Shown here one piece after another: positions 1 to 6,526 of a stretch of 7,034 nt of DNA. The position numbers were made by a program, and so were the translations under genes. The DNA is from Planctomycetota bacterium (GTDB lineage: Bacteria > Planctomycetota > GCA-002687715 > DRQF01): positions 1 through 7,034 of the forward strand of contig WFTN01000393.1 in assembly GCA_015485455.1 (NCBI GenBank), in the 5' to 3' direction. The notes under the pieces are model-generated. The model was given only the letters and a program-made list of their open reading frames with translations, ran no database searches and was not told the DNA's origin. Positions within the stretch are counted from its first letter, which is position 1, and each line of letters starts with the position of its first letter.

Positions 1-291
1 AACGACGGTTGGCTTTCCGCCATCTGTGCAGCTCCCATCGCCTTGGGACCCTGCGGGATTACAGAAGGTCGTTGCGCCACCAGCTATCCCGGTTTCGGCG
101 ACAAGTTTCCTCACGGAACTTATGCTGAAGACCGGGTCGTCGTCGATGGCAAATTGATCACCAGCCGCGGCCCAGGCACGTCCATCGAATTCGCCTTAGA
201 ACTCGTCCGCGCCCTTTGCGGTGACGACAAGGCGAAAGCACTCGAAGAAGGCATGTTGGTCTCCCGCCCAGAACAAGCCCGCTTTATTTAG
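1..291 (+). CDS. DJ-1/PfpI (YajL-like) family protein, C-terminal part
   Basis: The reading frame is open from the left edge and ends at TAG (289-291), so about the last 96 residues are present. Visible residue 9 is the conserved nucleophile-elbow cysteine in AICAAP (codon 25-27). It is followed by ATSYPGFGDKF, a VVVDGKLITSRGPGTS segment and EFALELVRAL, which together are the standard C-terminal half of DJ-1/YajL proteins. Family members are small cytoplasmic alpha/beta proteins with a redox-sensitive cysteine, linked to oxidative-stress protection, chaperone or deglycase/glyoxalase activity; the true substrate here cannot be told. The glutamate that normally partners the cysteine lies in the N-terminal half, outside the window. 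A tyrosine occupies the TSYP position where human DJ-1 has a histidine, as in many bacterial relatives. The gene converges on the Fic gene, with 74 bp between the stops and no strong terminator that I can see. Confidence 0.92.
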   Translation, partial: NDGWLSAICAAPIALGPCGITEGRCATSYPGFGDKFPHGTYAEDRVVVDGKLITSRGPGTSIEFALELVRALCGDDKAKALEEGMLVSRPEQARFI

Positions 292-365
292 AGTTCAATT
301 CTAATGGTGGTGATTCTGATAAGAAGTCAAAGTCAAGAATCCGAGCCTTGGAGGGGGCAACGAGC

Positions 366-1367
366 CTATTCTAAAGACATCCTTGGAATGTTGAGCAGAA
401 TCTCAACCAACGCTTTATTGATATAGTAGTTATCGCGCCCATGCTTCTGCTTCTCGACGATTCCCTCCTCGGACAACAGATCCAAGTACCGTGAGGCCGT
501 TATCCGGGTAACCTGGATATCCCTCATTACATAGGCAATTTTGGTGTAAGGGTACCTGAACAGGTTGTTGAGCAAGTCCTGACTATAGATTTTCGGAAGG
601 TTGTTCCGGATACGATGTTTGACCAGAAGCATCAGATCCTTGATGGCCAGAATAATCTCAATGGACTGCTTGGAAGTGGAAGCGATGCCCCGCAACATGT
701 AGAGTATCCACTCTTCCCAAGCCCCCTTGTCGCGAACGATTTGGAGCAAACGGTAGTACTCCGATTTGTGCTGGATGATGTAGCGACTGAGATAGAGCAC
801 GGGTATTTTCAGCAACCCCTTAGAAACCAAATAGAGTATGTTGACAATGCGGCCTGTTCGCCCATTGCCATCGTAGAACGGATGTATACTTTCGAATTGA
901 AAATGGATCAGCGCCATTTTAACGAGATGATCGCATTCATCCTCCCCGTCCTCGTTCATGAAACGCTCCAGCTCAGACATCAACTCTACAATCTGTTGAT
1001 GGTGCTGCGGCGGCGTGTAGACAATTTCTCCTGTTTCGCGATTCTTTAATTCAGTACCCGGCAACTTTCTGAATCCAGCCCGGTTCTGTTCAAGAATCTG
1101 CTGGATTTCAAGAATCTGGCTGTTGGTCAGAATCCCTGTTCTCTTGACCGTAGCGAACCCTTCCCGCAAGGCCTGCGCATATCGTGCAGTTTCCTTGGCA
1201 GCCAGATTCGATGTCCGCCCAAACAAGTCAGCCTTAAGCAACTCGTCGTGAGTCGTGACAATGTTCTCGACTTCCGAACTGTCCATGATGACGCAACATT
1301 TCTTCTGTAAATTCCATGAGCAAGTCAGTTCTGTCCCATGTTCAAATAGATTCGTCCAGTTTCCCAT
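366..1367 (-). CDS. Fic-family protein (probable AMP transferase), atypical N-terminus
   Basis: The 333-residue product carries the canonical Fic motif HPFYDGNGRTGR at residues 162-173; the histidine is the catalytic base and the DGN/GR residues bind the nucleotide phosphates. Fic enzymes usually transfer AMP from ATP to a hydroxyl side chain of a target protein. Residues 30-35 (SSEVEN) match the inhibitory helix consensus [S/T]xxxE[G/N], whose glutamate blocks ATP gamma-phosphate, so a self-inhibited enzyme is expected. GEIVYTPP (113-120) fits the flap that positions the target, and residues 260-325 look like a winged helix, as in roughly 370-residue bacterial Fic proteins. Those relatives have about 70 residues (Fic_N region) before the inhibitory motif; here only 29 precede it and I cannot match them to the family. 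Upstream is a transposase relic, so the N-terminus may be truncated or replaced. ATG 1367 has GGAG 11 nt upstream and a TGA two codons before it; ATG 1286 (306 residues) is the alternative start. No separate antitoxin gene is visible. The gene ends with TAG. Confidence 0.9.
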   Translation of the reverse strand: MGNWTNLFEHGTELTCSWNLQKKCCVIMDSSEVENIVTTHDELLKADLFGRTSNLAAKETARYAQALREGFATVKRTGILTNSQILEIQQILEQNRAGFRKLPGTELKNRETGEIVYTPPQHHQQIVELMSELERFMNEDGEDECDHLVKMALIHFQFESIHPFYDGNGRTGRIVNILYLVSKGLLKIPVLYLSRYIIQHKSEYYRLLQIVRDKGAWEEWILYMLRGIASTSKQSIEIILAIKDLMLLVKHRIRNNLPKIYSQDLLNNLFRYPYTKIAYVMRDIQVTRITASRYLDLLSEEGIVEKQKHGRDNYYINKALVEILLNIPRMSLE

Positions 1368-1370
1368 TCT

Positions 1371-1961
1371 TCACTTTTCTCCGCGAGCATCGCGGAGACG
1401 AGTCTGAGCAATGACGCTGCCGCCATGGCGCACCTTGACGTATTTTGCGTCTACAGTGAGATACCGGGTCATTCCAATGGCGCGGTTGCGCCAAGTTTCC
1501 AACTCCCCGTCGAGGCGCTTGGCGGCCCGTGAGACCTGCATAGAGCTGATAGTGAGACCACAAAGTTTCTCAGTGATGGCGGCAACTTTGCGAGTCGAGA
1601 CACCCTGCACATATGACTCAGCCACAGCCAGCATCAAGGCCCGCTCACCACGAGGGCCTTGGTCCAGTGCTTAGAGATAAAGTCGTTCCCCACCTTCTTC
1701 CAGCCCTCTGACTTGAGGAATCCTTAGCTCGACTTCACCGGCTCGCGTGTCCATTCTCTTTGGTTTGTAGCCGTTGGCCTAGCCATGCCTTGCTTCACTC
1801 CGCTGATAGGGGCCAGCACCAATGAAGGCCGAGCGCTCATGCCTCATGGCCTCATTCATGAGGATTTCCATGCACTTGGCCATGGCACCCAAGCCATTTT
1901 CGATAAGTAGTTCCAAAACGCATTCCATCACCACAGTAGAATCATTCGTGGGTCGAGTCAT
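1371..1961 (-). pseudogene. IS256-family (mutator-type) transposase, nonfunctional remnant
   Basis: One frame from ATG 1961 reads as the N-terminal half of an IS256-family transposase: MTRPTNDS, then AMRHERSAFIGAGPYQRSE, ANGYKPKRMDTRAGEVELR, ERALMLAVAESYVQGVSTRK, ITEKLCGLTISSMQVSRAAK and TRYLTVDAKYVKVR. AAGGA lies upstream of the ATG. The frame is never shifted but is interrupted by TAG at codon 61 (1779-1781; the family normally has glutamine or tyrosine after the RHG/RRG) and TAA at codon 97 (1671-1673). Codon 171 (1449-1451) is the first catalytic Asp of the DDE triad; recognisable similarity ends about residue 184 (near 1410) and the frame then runs through unrelated sequence to a TGA at 1371. 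The second Asp, the Glu and the 3' end of the element are missing, so it cannot transpose. A full-length enzyme is about 400 residues. It shares the strand of the Fic gene, which begins 4 bp further on. I could not identify terminal inverted repeats. Confidence 0.9.
1379..1397. repeat. Perfect 8-bp inverted repeat at the transposase/Fic junction
   Basis: CTCCGCGA (1379-1386) and TCGCGGAG (1390-1397) are perfect inverse complements around a 3-nt loop. The hairpin lies in the non-homologous tail of the transposase relic, just upstream of the Fic start; its GGAG on the minus strand is also the likely Shine-Dalgarno of the Fic ATG at 1367, so folding could hide that site. Neither strand has a T-run after the stem, which argues against a simple terminator. 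It may mark the rearrangement breakpoint. Confidence 0.5.
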
Positions 1962-2034
1962 TTTTCTGTTCCTTGAATTAGTAGCTTTCTGCAAGAGACA
2001 GGAAATGGCTCGCTCATTCAAGCCAAACTTCTCG

Positions 2035-2131
2035 CCATGCCCGAAGCGAGCATGGAACCAAGGCTTTGCCCAAGACGGCAAAGCCGAGCCGCGTCCAGAC
2101 AATGGCTTCGCCATCACCTGGGGCCCCGCGG
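2035..2131. repeat. Cluster of GC-rich palindromes upstream of the transposase relic
   Basis: Several inverted repeats follow one another: CCATGC (2035-2040) with GCATGG (2050-2055); GGCTTTGCC (2062-2070) with GGCAAAGCC (2077-2085), a perfect 9-bp stem with a 6-nt loop; ATGGC (2102-2106) with GCCAT (2110-2114); and the self-complementary GGGGCCCC (2120-2127) and CCGCGG (2126-2131). The stretch is visibly richer in G and C than its surroundings. It could be extragenic palindromic (REP-like) sequence, the remains of a mobile-element end, or part of the doubtful small ORF starting at 2102. The stems are directly visible; the role is unknown. Confidence 0.5.
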
Positions 2132-2278
2132 CCAAGAAGAAAGGCCAAAGAGGAAATTACAGAAGAGAAGTTAGACCAACAATTGAACCGCAACCTAAGA
2201 TTGGAAAACCACTTATGTATCATGAAAGAACTGATAGGGTCTCGAGTGCTCAAGTTGGCAAAAGCAAAAGTCGAATAA
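2102..2278 (+). CDS. Doubtful small ORF (58 aa), basic and helix-rich
   Basis: From ATG 2102 to TAA 2276-2278 the frame codes for a proline/arginine/lysine-rich start (SPGAPRPRRKAKEE) followed by a probable amphipathic helix with regularly spaced leucines (EEKLDQQLNRNLRLENHL, then IMKELIGSRVLKLAKAK). The leucine spacing and the ENHL...KELI pattern loosely resemble coiled-coil segments of small transposase accessory proteins, but I do not recognise a family. The frame also stays open upstream of the ATG, through the palindromes, with no clear start or ribosome binding site. The last 64 bp overlap the next gene if that one starts at 2215. It may be a real small gene, the tail of a decayed one, or chance. 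Confidence 0.3.
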   Translation: MASPSPGAPRPRRKAKEEITEEKLDQQLNRNLRLENHLCIMKELIGSRVLKLAKAKVE

Positions 2279-2664
2279 GGAGAGTTGTCAGATCTAGTGC
2301 ACCGATAATTGTCTGTGCCATGATCGGCTTCTTTATGCCAATTGCCTGTTCTAGCGGTGGAGTTGAAGGAAAGAAACATCAAGAAGGACCTCATTTGGCC
2401 ATCATTCCCAAATTGAAGGCAGTAGGCACAGGTGATGACGAGATAACCACGACTTTCTTCCCGCAATCAGTTGGTATTAACAGTGGAACGATTACCATCA
2501 CCGCTTTTAACGGGGGCTCAGCGCAAACCAGTTCCTCTCACGATTTGGACGACACCGATCCGTTCGACCTCAGCATTGCCGTTGACGAAGATACAACAAA
2601 GATCACAGTTTCCTATTCGAAAAGCGGAGTGACCAAAGAAATTCCGGCATCCAGATTACGATAG
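2215..2664 (+). CDS. Hypothetical exported protein, probable lipoprotein
   Basis: From ATG 2215 the product is 149 residues. Residues 16-27 are strongly basic (KSKSRIRRVVR) and are followed by a hydrophobic stretch (about 30-44) ending in MPIAC-SSGG. Cys45 followed by small residues looks like a lipoprotein modification site, although proline at -3 is a poor lipobox. The mature part is threonine/serine- and aspartate-rich and likely beta-stranded (GTITITAFNG, TKITVSYSKSG), with an acidic DDTDPFDLS stretch. I recognise no family. The start is uncertain: 2215 has only a weak GGA upstream and gives an unusually long n-region, whereas the best Shine-Dalgarno (AAGGAGA, 2277-2283) has no ATG, GTG or TTG in this frame at proper distance; the next ATG is 2320, too close to the cysteine for a full signal sequence. 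It stops at TAG 2662-2664, 14 bp before the next gene, so the two are probably cotranscribed and may work together on the cell surface. Confidence 0.62.
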   Translation: MYHERTDRVSSAQVGKSKSRIRRVVRSSAPIIVCAMIGFFMPIACSSGGVEGKKHQEGPHLAIIPKLKAVGTGDDEITTTFFPQSVGINSGTITITAFNGGSAQTSSSHDLDDTDPFDLSIAVDEDTTKITVSYSKSGVTKEIPASRLR

Positions 2665-2678
2665 AAAGGTTCATAGGC

Positions 2679-3146
2679 ATGATGAAAACTACAGCGATGG
2701 TCGTAGGTTTCGTGGCAGCTTCATTTGCTTCAACGCTCGCGTTCAACTTGGATGAATACCATGACATTGCGAATGAGCAGGAGTATTCTGTCGAGATTCG
2801 CGGCGGGAGCGAAGATTGGATCATTACGGCCGGGCGTACGGCTCTCGACGTAAGTGATTTGACTTTCGATGTTGACGTCACGATTGACGCCAGTGCGATC
2901 AACAAGATATCTTTTCTGAAATTGTATGTTGGAAACGATACAGATTCTGACGGGACGATTGAATCATCAGAATGGGAGCTGAAAGCGACGGGCTCAGTTT
3001 CCAACGTGAGCGGTCACACAATCGGCACGATCAGCTCGACAGAAGTTTCGGCGACGAAAAGCGCATACCTTCTACTGTATGACGAAAATGGAACGACGAC
3101 GTATCAAGCGATGGGCGACGAAGATCTTGAATACGAAATGCCTTAG
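2679..3146 (+). CDS. Hypothetical secreted acidic protein with an EF-hand-type calcium loop
   Basis: The product is 155 residues. The first 21 form a Sec signal peptide: MMKTT, a hydrophobic core (MVVGFVAASFAS) and a likely cleavage after TLA (residue 21). The mature chain is acidic and probably beta-rich. Residues 87-98 read DTDSDGTIESSE, an exact match to the EF-hand/dockerin-type loop DxDxDGxIxxxE (nt 2937-2972), so the protein probably binds calcium outside the cytoplasm. Flanking residues look like strands more than the helices of a true EF-hand, as in extracellular beta-sandwich proteins with an isolated calcium loop. I recognise no named family and assign no enzymatic role. ATG 2679 is chosen because AAAGG (2665-2669) is 9 nt upstream; ATG 2682 is an equal alternative. 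It lies 14 bp after the putative lipoprotein gene, suggesting one operon, and converges on the AlgX-like gene. Stop is TAG. Confidence 0.8.
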   Translation: MMKTTAMVVGFVAASFASTLAFNLDEYHDIANEQEYSVEIRGGSEDWIITAGRTALDVSDLTFDVDVTIDASAINKISFLKLYVGNDTDSDGTIESSEWELKATGSVSNVSGHTIGTISSTEVSATKSAYLLLYDENGTTTYQAMGDEDLEYEMP

Positions 3147-3168
3147 GCTGTGCTGATCGTCGTCGGAA

Positions 3169-3204
3169 GAGACTCATAGCAAACAATAGAGGCGTTATAG
3201 TCTC
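3169..3204. terminator. Candidate stem-loop between convergent genes
   Basis: GAGACT (3169-3174) pairs with AGTCTC (3199-3204) and, after one bulged C, ATAGC (3176-3180) pairs with GTTAT (3194-3198, one G-U), leaving a 13-nt loop. It sits in the 73 bp between the convergent stop codons at 3146 and 3220, where a bidirectional terminator would be expected. There is no T-run on either side, so intrinsic termination is unproven. Confidence 0.35.
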
Positions 3205-3219
3205 GATCTGGGGTTAGAG

Positions 3220-5136
3220 TCAATCCGCCAGTGGCATCCACTTCAAGTCTTGGATGCCGCTTTCTTTCCTTCCCCTCCAGCGGGCCTCGATAAACTTGAA
3301 CCCCCGTTCTCGAGCCCAGGGTACGTCGATCAAAATTTCGCCTTCGTAGTTGGGAGAAACGAGAGACCAAGTTTTGAGAATTTCATCGGCTTGGCCGCGG
3401 AATATGAGTTCCAAAGCTTTGGGGCTCCCTTCCATTTGCAGCAAAACGATTGAAGGACCGTCAAAGGTATCTTCACCGAAAGTGATCATTTGACGGTAGT
3501 CGCCAGCGGTCGTTCGCTCCACTTTGCCTCTTTGCCACCGCAAGGCTGCGTTAAGATCGCCATCGGCAACAAGGGTCACTTCGGCTAATTCCCAGTTTTC
3601 GGCTGCCCCCGATTCGGAACGCACAGAAACCTCTATGCCATTCTCCTCAAGGCCAGCCAACAAGGGAAAGAGGATAGCTCCGGCATTCAAACTAACATTG
3701 TTTAATATCGTCGTTTTCTTTCCTGTCTTAATAGCGAAACGAAGCCCTTTCCCTCTGCCTCGGATGGCGAGCAACACCGTCCCTGTGCCATCGTGAGGAA
3801 GTGGAGATTGATTCCATTCGGCCATCACTTTCCAAGTTGAAGTCGCAATTTTCTTTCCTGGAGACCCACGGTAGGTGGATTTACTGGAAGCTTGAGGCAA
3901 CGGACAAACGGACTTAGGAATCAATCGGCGGTAGACGGAATAAAAATGGGATAGTCGTCCACCTCCTGGGCCGGTGAGATAGTGATTGGGCATTTCCCAG
4001 AACAAGACTCTTGGCAACGATTCAAGGCGCCGTTTCAAGAATTCACGCATCACTGTTTCTGGGCGGCTCCCCGGAAGCGAAGCGTTTTCGACCTGCTTGC
4101 CACCATAAAAAGACAAGAACTGCCAAAAGGAACGATCATCGGTGAAACTCGTGCCACAGACGACACGTTCCAAACCGCGTTCGTCCTTGTTGAGAATCCA
4201 CCAACTCTTATTGGGGCCTACCTGGCCCACGACCGCGGTAAAATGTTCGACTTTCGATTCGAAGACCTCTCTGGAGAAATACTCGCCCGTAATGCCGTTG
4301 CTAGCCAAGAGGTCGCGGCCCACATGGGCAGGATCGAGGGCATCATAGAGCTTGAAGGGGCTGTCTTTTTCATCAACGAGCAATCCAGACTGTCGACAAC
4401 ATTCATAAGCACTTCTGCGTTGCCCCAAATGGCTCCAATGAGAATCCCATTGGTAGTAATTGTCGATTGTCTCCGTATCCATCAATGGGCCGACAAGATC
4501 GATGCATTCCACGTCAAGATCCCAAGCGTATCTCACCAGAAGAGAATCGATGCGAGGGCGGGCCAGAACTCCACGAGGCAAATACTTGGCGGCGATCACA
4601 GACTTCCGCGGAATAGGAATAGTAATCAATCGGCATCCGCGTTTGGCAAACCGACGCTGTAAGCACGCAGCACGGGAAGCTCCAAGCAAAGCAATGGATT
4701 CGTCCGAATCTGCACGGGGATACACCCGCTCCTTCAAAAAGAGCCAACCATCTTTGCCAATGATCAGGTCAGAGGAACCTTCATTTAACCAGCGATACAG
4801 GTAGTAGGCATAGGGAGCCCCCACAACTCCTCGAACACGGGATCGTCTTTTCCAGCGGTCTTCGATAAGCCGAGCTAAGCTACCGTCCAGAAAACGCGCG
4901 TTCTCCTGAGCGGCTTGGGCTTTTTGCGCTTCAATTCCGATCAACTTCGGCTCTGGCAGGGGCCAAAGAGTATCCACCACACCCGTGCCAAAAGTCAGCA
5001 CGCAGAAAAGCAATACCACCAAAATCGCCAAGCCATAGCTTAAAGGACCAGGCAAGGTATCAGGGGCAACAATGAGGCCGTCTCTGACAGCCTCATCCTG
5101 ATGGTCGTTAGAATTGGTAGTAGAGGAAAGGGACAT
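3220..5136 (-). CDS. AlgX/AlgJ-like membrane-anchored SGNH O-acetyltransferase-type protein
   Basis: From ATG 5136 the product is 638 residues. A cytoplasmic N-tail of about 32 residues precedes one membrane segment (about 33-57, rich in L, V, F), placing the rest in the periplasm. The AlgX/AlgJ-type SGNH core follows: KDGWLFL (128-134), IPIPRKSVIAAKYLP (174-188), WDSHWSH with the Asp231/His233 pair, GTSF with the candidate nucleophile Ser330, and WEMPNHYL (380-387). In this family the Ser-His-Asp triad moves acetyl groups onto an exported polysaccharide. After about residue 400 come some 235 residues of probable beta-rich sequence, longer than I expect for AlgJ and possibly a carbohydrate-binding part, though I recognise no named domain. 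A TTG at 5145 is the alternative start; I prefer the ATG, which has GAGAG just upstream. The start overlaps the end of the AlgI-like gene by 29 bp, implying translational coupling and a shared pathway. No alginate backbone genes are seen, so the substrate polymer is unknown. Stop is TGA. Confidence 0.88.
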   Translation of the reverse strand: MSLSSTTNSNDHQDEAVRDGLIVAPDTLPGPLSYGLAILVVLLFCVLTFGTGVVDTLWPLPEPKLIGIEAQKAQAAQENARFLDGSLARLIEDRWKRRSRVRGVVGAPYAYYLYRWLNEGSSDLIIGKDGWLFLKERVYPRADSDESIALLGASRAACLQRRFAKRGCRLITIPIPRKSVIAAKYLPRGVLARPRIDSLLVRYAWDLDVECIDLVGPLMDTETIDNYYQWDSHWSHLGQRRSAYECCRQSGLLVDEKDSPFKLYDALDPAHVGRDLLASNGITGEYFSREVFESKVEHFTAVVGQVGPNKSWWILNKDERGLERVVCGTSFTDDRSFWQFLSFYGGKQVENASLPGSRPETVMREFLKRRLESLPRVLFWEMPNHYLTGPGGGRLSHFYSVYRRLIPKSVCPLPQASSKSTYRGSPGKKIATSTWKVMAEWNQSPLPHDGTGTVLLAIRGRGKGLRFAIKTGKKTTILNNVSLNAGAILFPLLAGLEENGIEVSVRSESGAAENWELAEVTLVADGDLNAALRWQRGKVERTTAGDYRQMITFGEDTFDGPSIVLLQMEGSPKALELIFRGQADEILKTWSLVSPNYEGEILIDVPWARERGFKFIEARWRGRKESGIQDLKWMPLAD

Positions 5137-6499
5137 GACTCTCAAAATGAAGATGCATCAATGCGAGGATAAAAAGAAACTGTAAGGTCAACACGTAAGC
5201 AGGATGAGCCCGGCGAACGAGCTTTTGGCTGGTTGGAGTAAGCCAAATGAGTACAACGGCGGCACTACCTCCACAAGCAAAAATCGGGCGGAGCTGAAGG
5301 AGGCCCCCTTCTAGGCCAGCCCGGATTCCTATCATGTTTCCACAATAAGAAAGTGCGGCCTCAAGATCGGTGGCTCGAAAGAACACCCATCCAAACAGCA
5401 CCAGTACAAAAGTAATGGCGATCCGAAGAATCCTTGGAGCCCGATGATAAATAGACTTCTTGCCAAAGAGACGCTCCACCACTAACCAAAATCCTTGGTA
5501 GGCCCCCCAGCAAATGTAAGTCCATGCTGCCCCATGCCAAAGTCCCCCCAGGAGCATGGTAACCACAAGATTGAAGTAGGTGCGCAACTCACCACGACGG
5601 TTGCCCCCCAGCGGAAAGTAGAGATAGTCCCTCAAGAAAGAAGACAAAGATATATGCCAACGACGCCAAAAATCCGTGATGCTCGTGGCTCGATAAGGTG
5701 AATTGAAATTAACCGGAAATGAGAAACCCATCATCAAACCCAAGCCGATGGCCATATCTGAGTAGCCAGAAAAATCAAAATAGATCTGCATGGCATAGGC
5801 TGAAACCCCGATCCAAGCATCAGCAATCGCCAACTCTGGCAGACTGAAAGCTTGATCGGCCAGAGGGGCTAAGACATCGGCGATTAAGAGCTTTTTGGCA
5901 AAGCCGCATTGAAAGAAGAGCACACCACGATAAAACTTCGCCAAACTGTGTGTCCGGCTGTGAAGCTGTTCAGCCACACTCTCATAGCGGACAATCGGAC
6001 CAGCGATCAATTGGGGAAACATGGAAACGTAGCACATCATGTCGCGAAATGCTCTGACAGGTTTCGAGCGCTTCATGTAGATGTCAACAGTGTAGCTAAT
6101 AGTCTGAAACGTATAGAAGGAGATTCCCACGGGTAATACGACCCTTGTCCATCCGACAGTTTCCATGTCTGCCGATAGCAACATGTTATTGAGAGTGTCG
6201 ATACCAAAGTTGGCATACTTGAAGTAAGCAAGAAGCCCGAGATTGGTCACCAAGGAGAGAATCAAGAATGAACGCCCAGTTTTACCCTCTTGTTGCTTCC
6301 TCTTGACGCCTGAACCGCAAGTATAATCCACAACCGTTGACAGAAGCATTAAACCGACAAAATCTGGACGCCACCAGCCATAGAAGACATAACTCGCCAC
6401 GGCAATGGTATAGGACCGCAGCTTCCGGGGGCTCAAATAGTAAAGCACCAAGAAGATTGGCAAGAAGAAATACAGAAATATGCCGCTGGAGAAAACGAT
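5108..6499 (-). CDS. AlgI-like MBOAT-family O-acetyltransferase with apparent ATC start
   Basis: This multi-spanning inner-membrane protein (463 residues from 6499) belongs to the AlgI branch of the MBOAT family, which passes acetyl groups from a cytoplasmic donor to periplasmic AlgJ/AlgX/AlgF-type partners. Marks include SYVFYGWW, YFKYANF, LPVGISFYTFQTISYTVD, MFPQLIAGPIVRY, QIYFDFSGYSDMAIG, FWRRWHISLSSFLRDYLYFP, LLGGLWHGAAW and the terminal PFLYYQF. Counted from codon 6499, the His in GLWHG is residue 322, the number I recall for the essential His of Pseudomonas AlgI. The N-terminus IVFSSGIFLYFFLPIF is the usual AlgI start except that its first codon is ATC, not ATG. AAAGGGG lies 6 nt upstream, and an in-frame TGA (6527-6529) closes the frame further upstream with no ATG, GTG or TTG between. 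The first in-frame conventional start is TTG 6463, which would lose 12 conserved residues and lacks a ribosome binding site. It is either a rare ATC start, a start-loss mutation or a base error. The end overlaps the AlgX-like gene by 29 bp. Confidence 0.9.
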   Translation of the reverse strand: MVFSSGIFLYFFLPIFLVLYYLSPRKLRSYTIAVASYVFYGWWRPDFVGLMLLSTVVDYTCGSGVKRKQQEGKTGRSFLILSLVTNLGLLAYFKYANFGIDTLNNMLLSADMETVGWTRVVLPVGISFYTFQTISYTVDIYMKRSKPVRAFRDMMCYVSMFPQLIAGPIVRYESVAEQLHSRTHSLAKFYRGVLFFQCGFAKKLLIADVLAPLADQAFSLPELAIADAWIGVSAYAMQIYFDFSGYSDMAIGLGLMMGFSFPVNFNSPYRATSITDFWRRWHISLSSFLRDYLYFPLGGNRRGELRTYFNLVVTMLLGGLWHGAAWTYICWGAYQGFWLVVERLFGKKSIYHRAPRILRIAITFVLVLFGWVFFRATDLEAALSYCGNMIGIRAGLEGGLLQLRPIFACGGSAAVVLIWLTPTSQKLVRRAHPAYVLTLQFLFILALMHLHFESHVPFLYYQF

Positions 6500-6505
6500 C
6501 GTGAG

Positions 6506-6512
6506 CCCCTTT
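6506..6512 (-). promoter_or_regulatory. Shine-Dalgarno sequence that fixes the AlgI-like start at ATC 6499
   Basis: On the minus strand AAAGGGG is followed by 6 nt (CTCACG) and then ATC-GTT-TTC-TCC, where AlgI homologues have ATG plus a VFSS-like sequence. The spacing is ideal for initiation at 6499 and supports that position over the downstream TTG at 6463. Confidence 0.6.
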
Positions 6513-6526
6513 CTGCAAGAGGAAAA

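Noticed and set aside
312..341. GATTCT...AGAATC inverted repeat after the DJ-1-type gene as a terminator
   Set aside because: Only 6 AT-rich base pairs with an 18-nt loop and no T-run; too weak to call.
615..1049. 144-codon + strand ORF
   Set aside because: It is antisense to the Fic gene across its catalytic region; the minus-strand product is clearly recognisable and this one is not.
1962..2135. Transposase ORF extended upstream to 2135
   Set aside because: IS256-family similarity begins at the ATG at 1961, which has its own AAGGA site; the extra 58 codons cross the palindromic DNA and match nothing I know.
1822..2214. N-terminal extension of the exported-protein frame back to 1822
   Set aside because: This part is antisense to the recognisable N-terminal transposase sequence and then runs through palindromes; only the part from about 2215 on looks coding.
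3982..4662. 226-codon + strand ORF
   Set aside because: It is antisense to the AlgX/J-like gene over the DSH motif and SGNH core; its composition is typical of a shadow frame.
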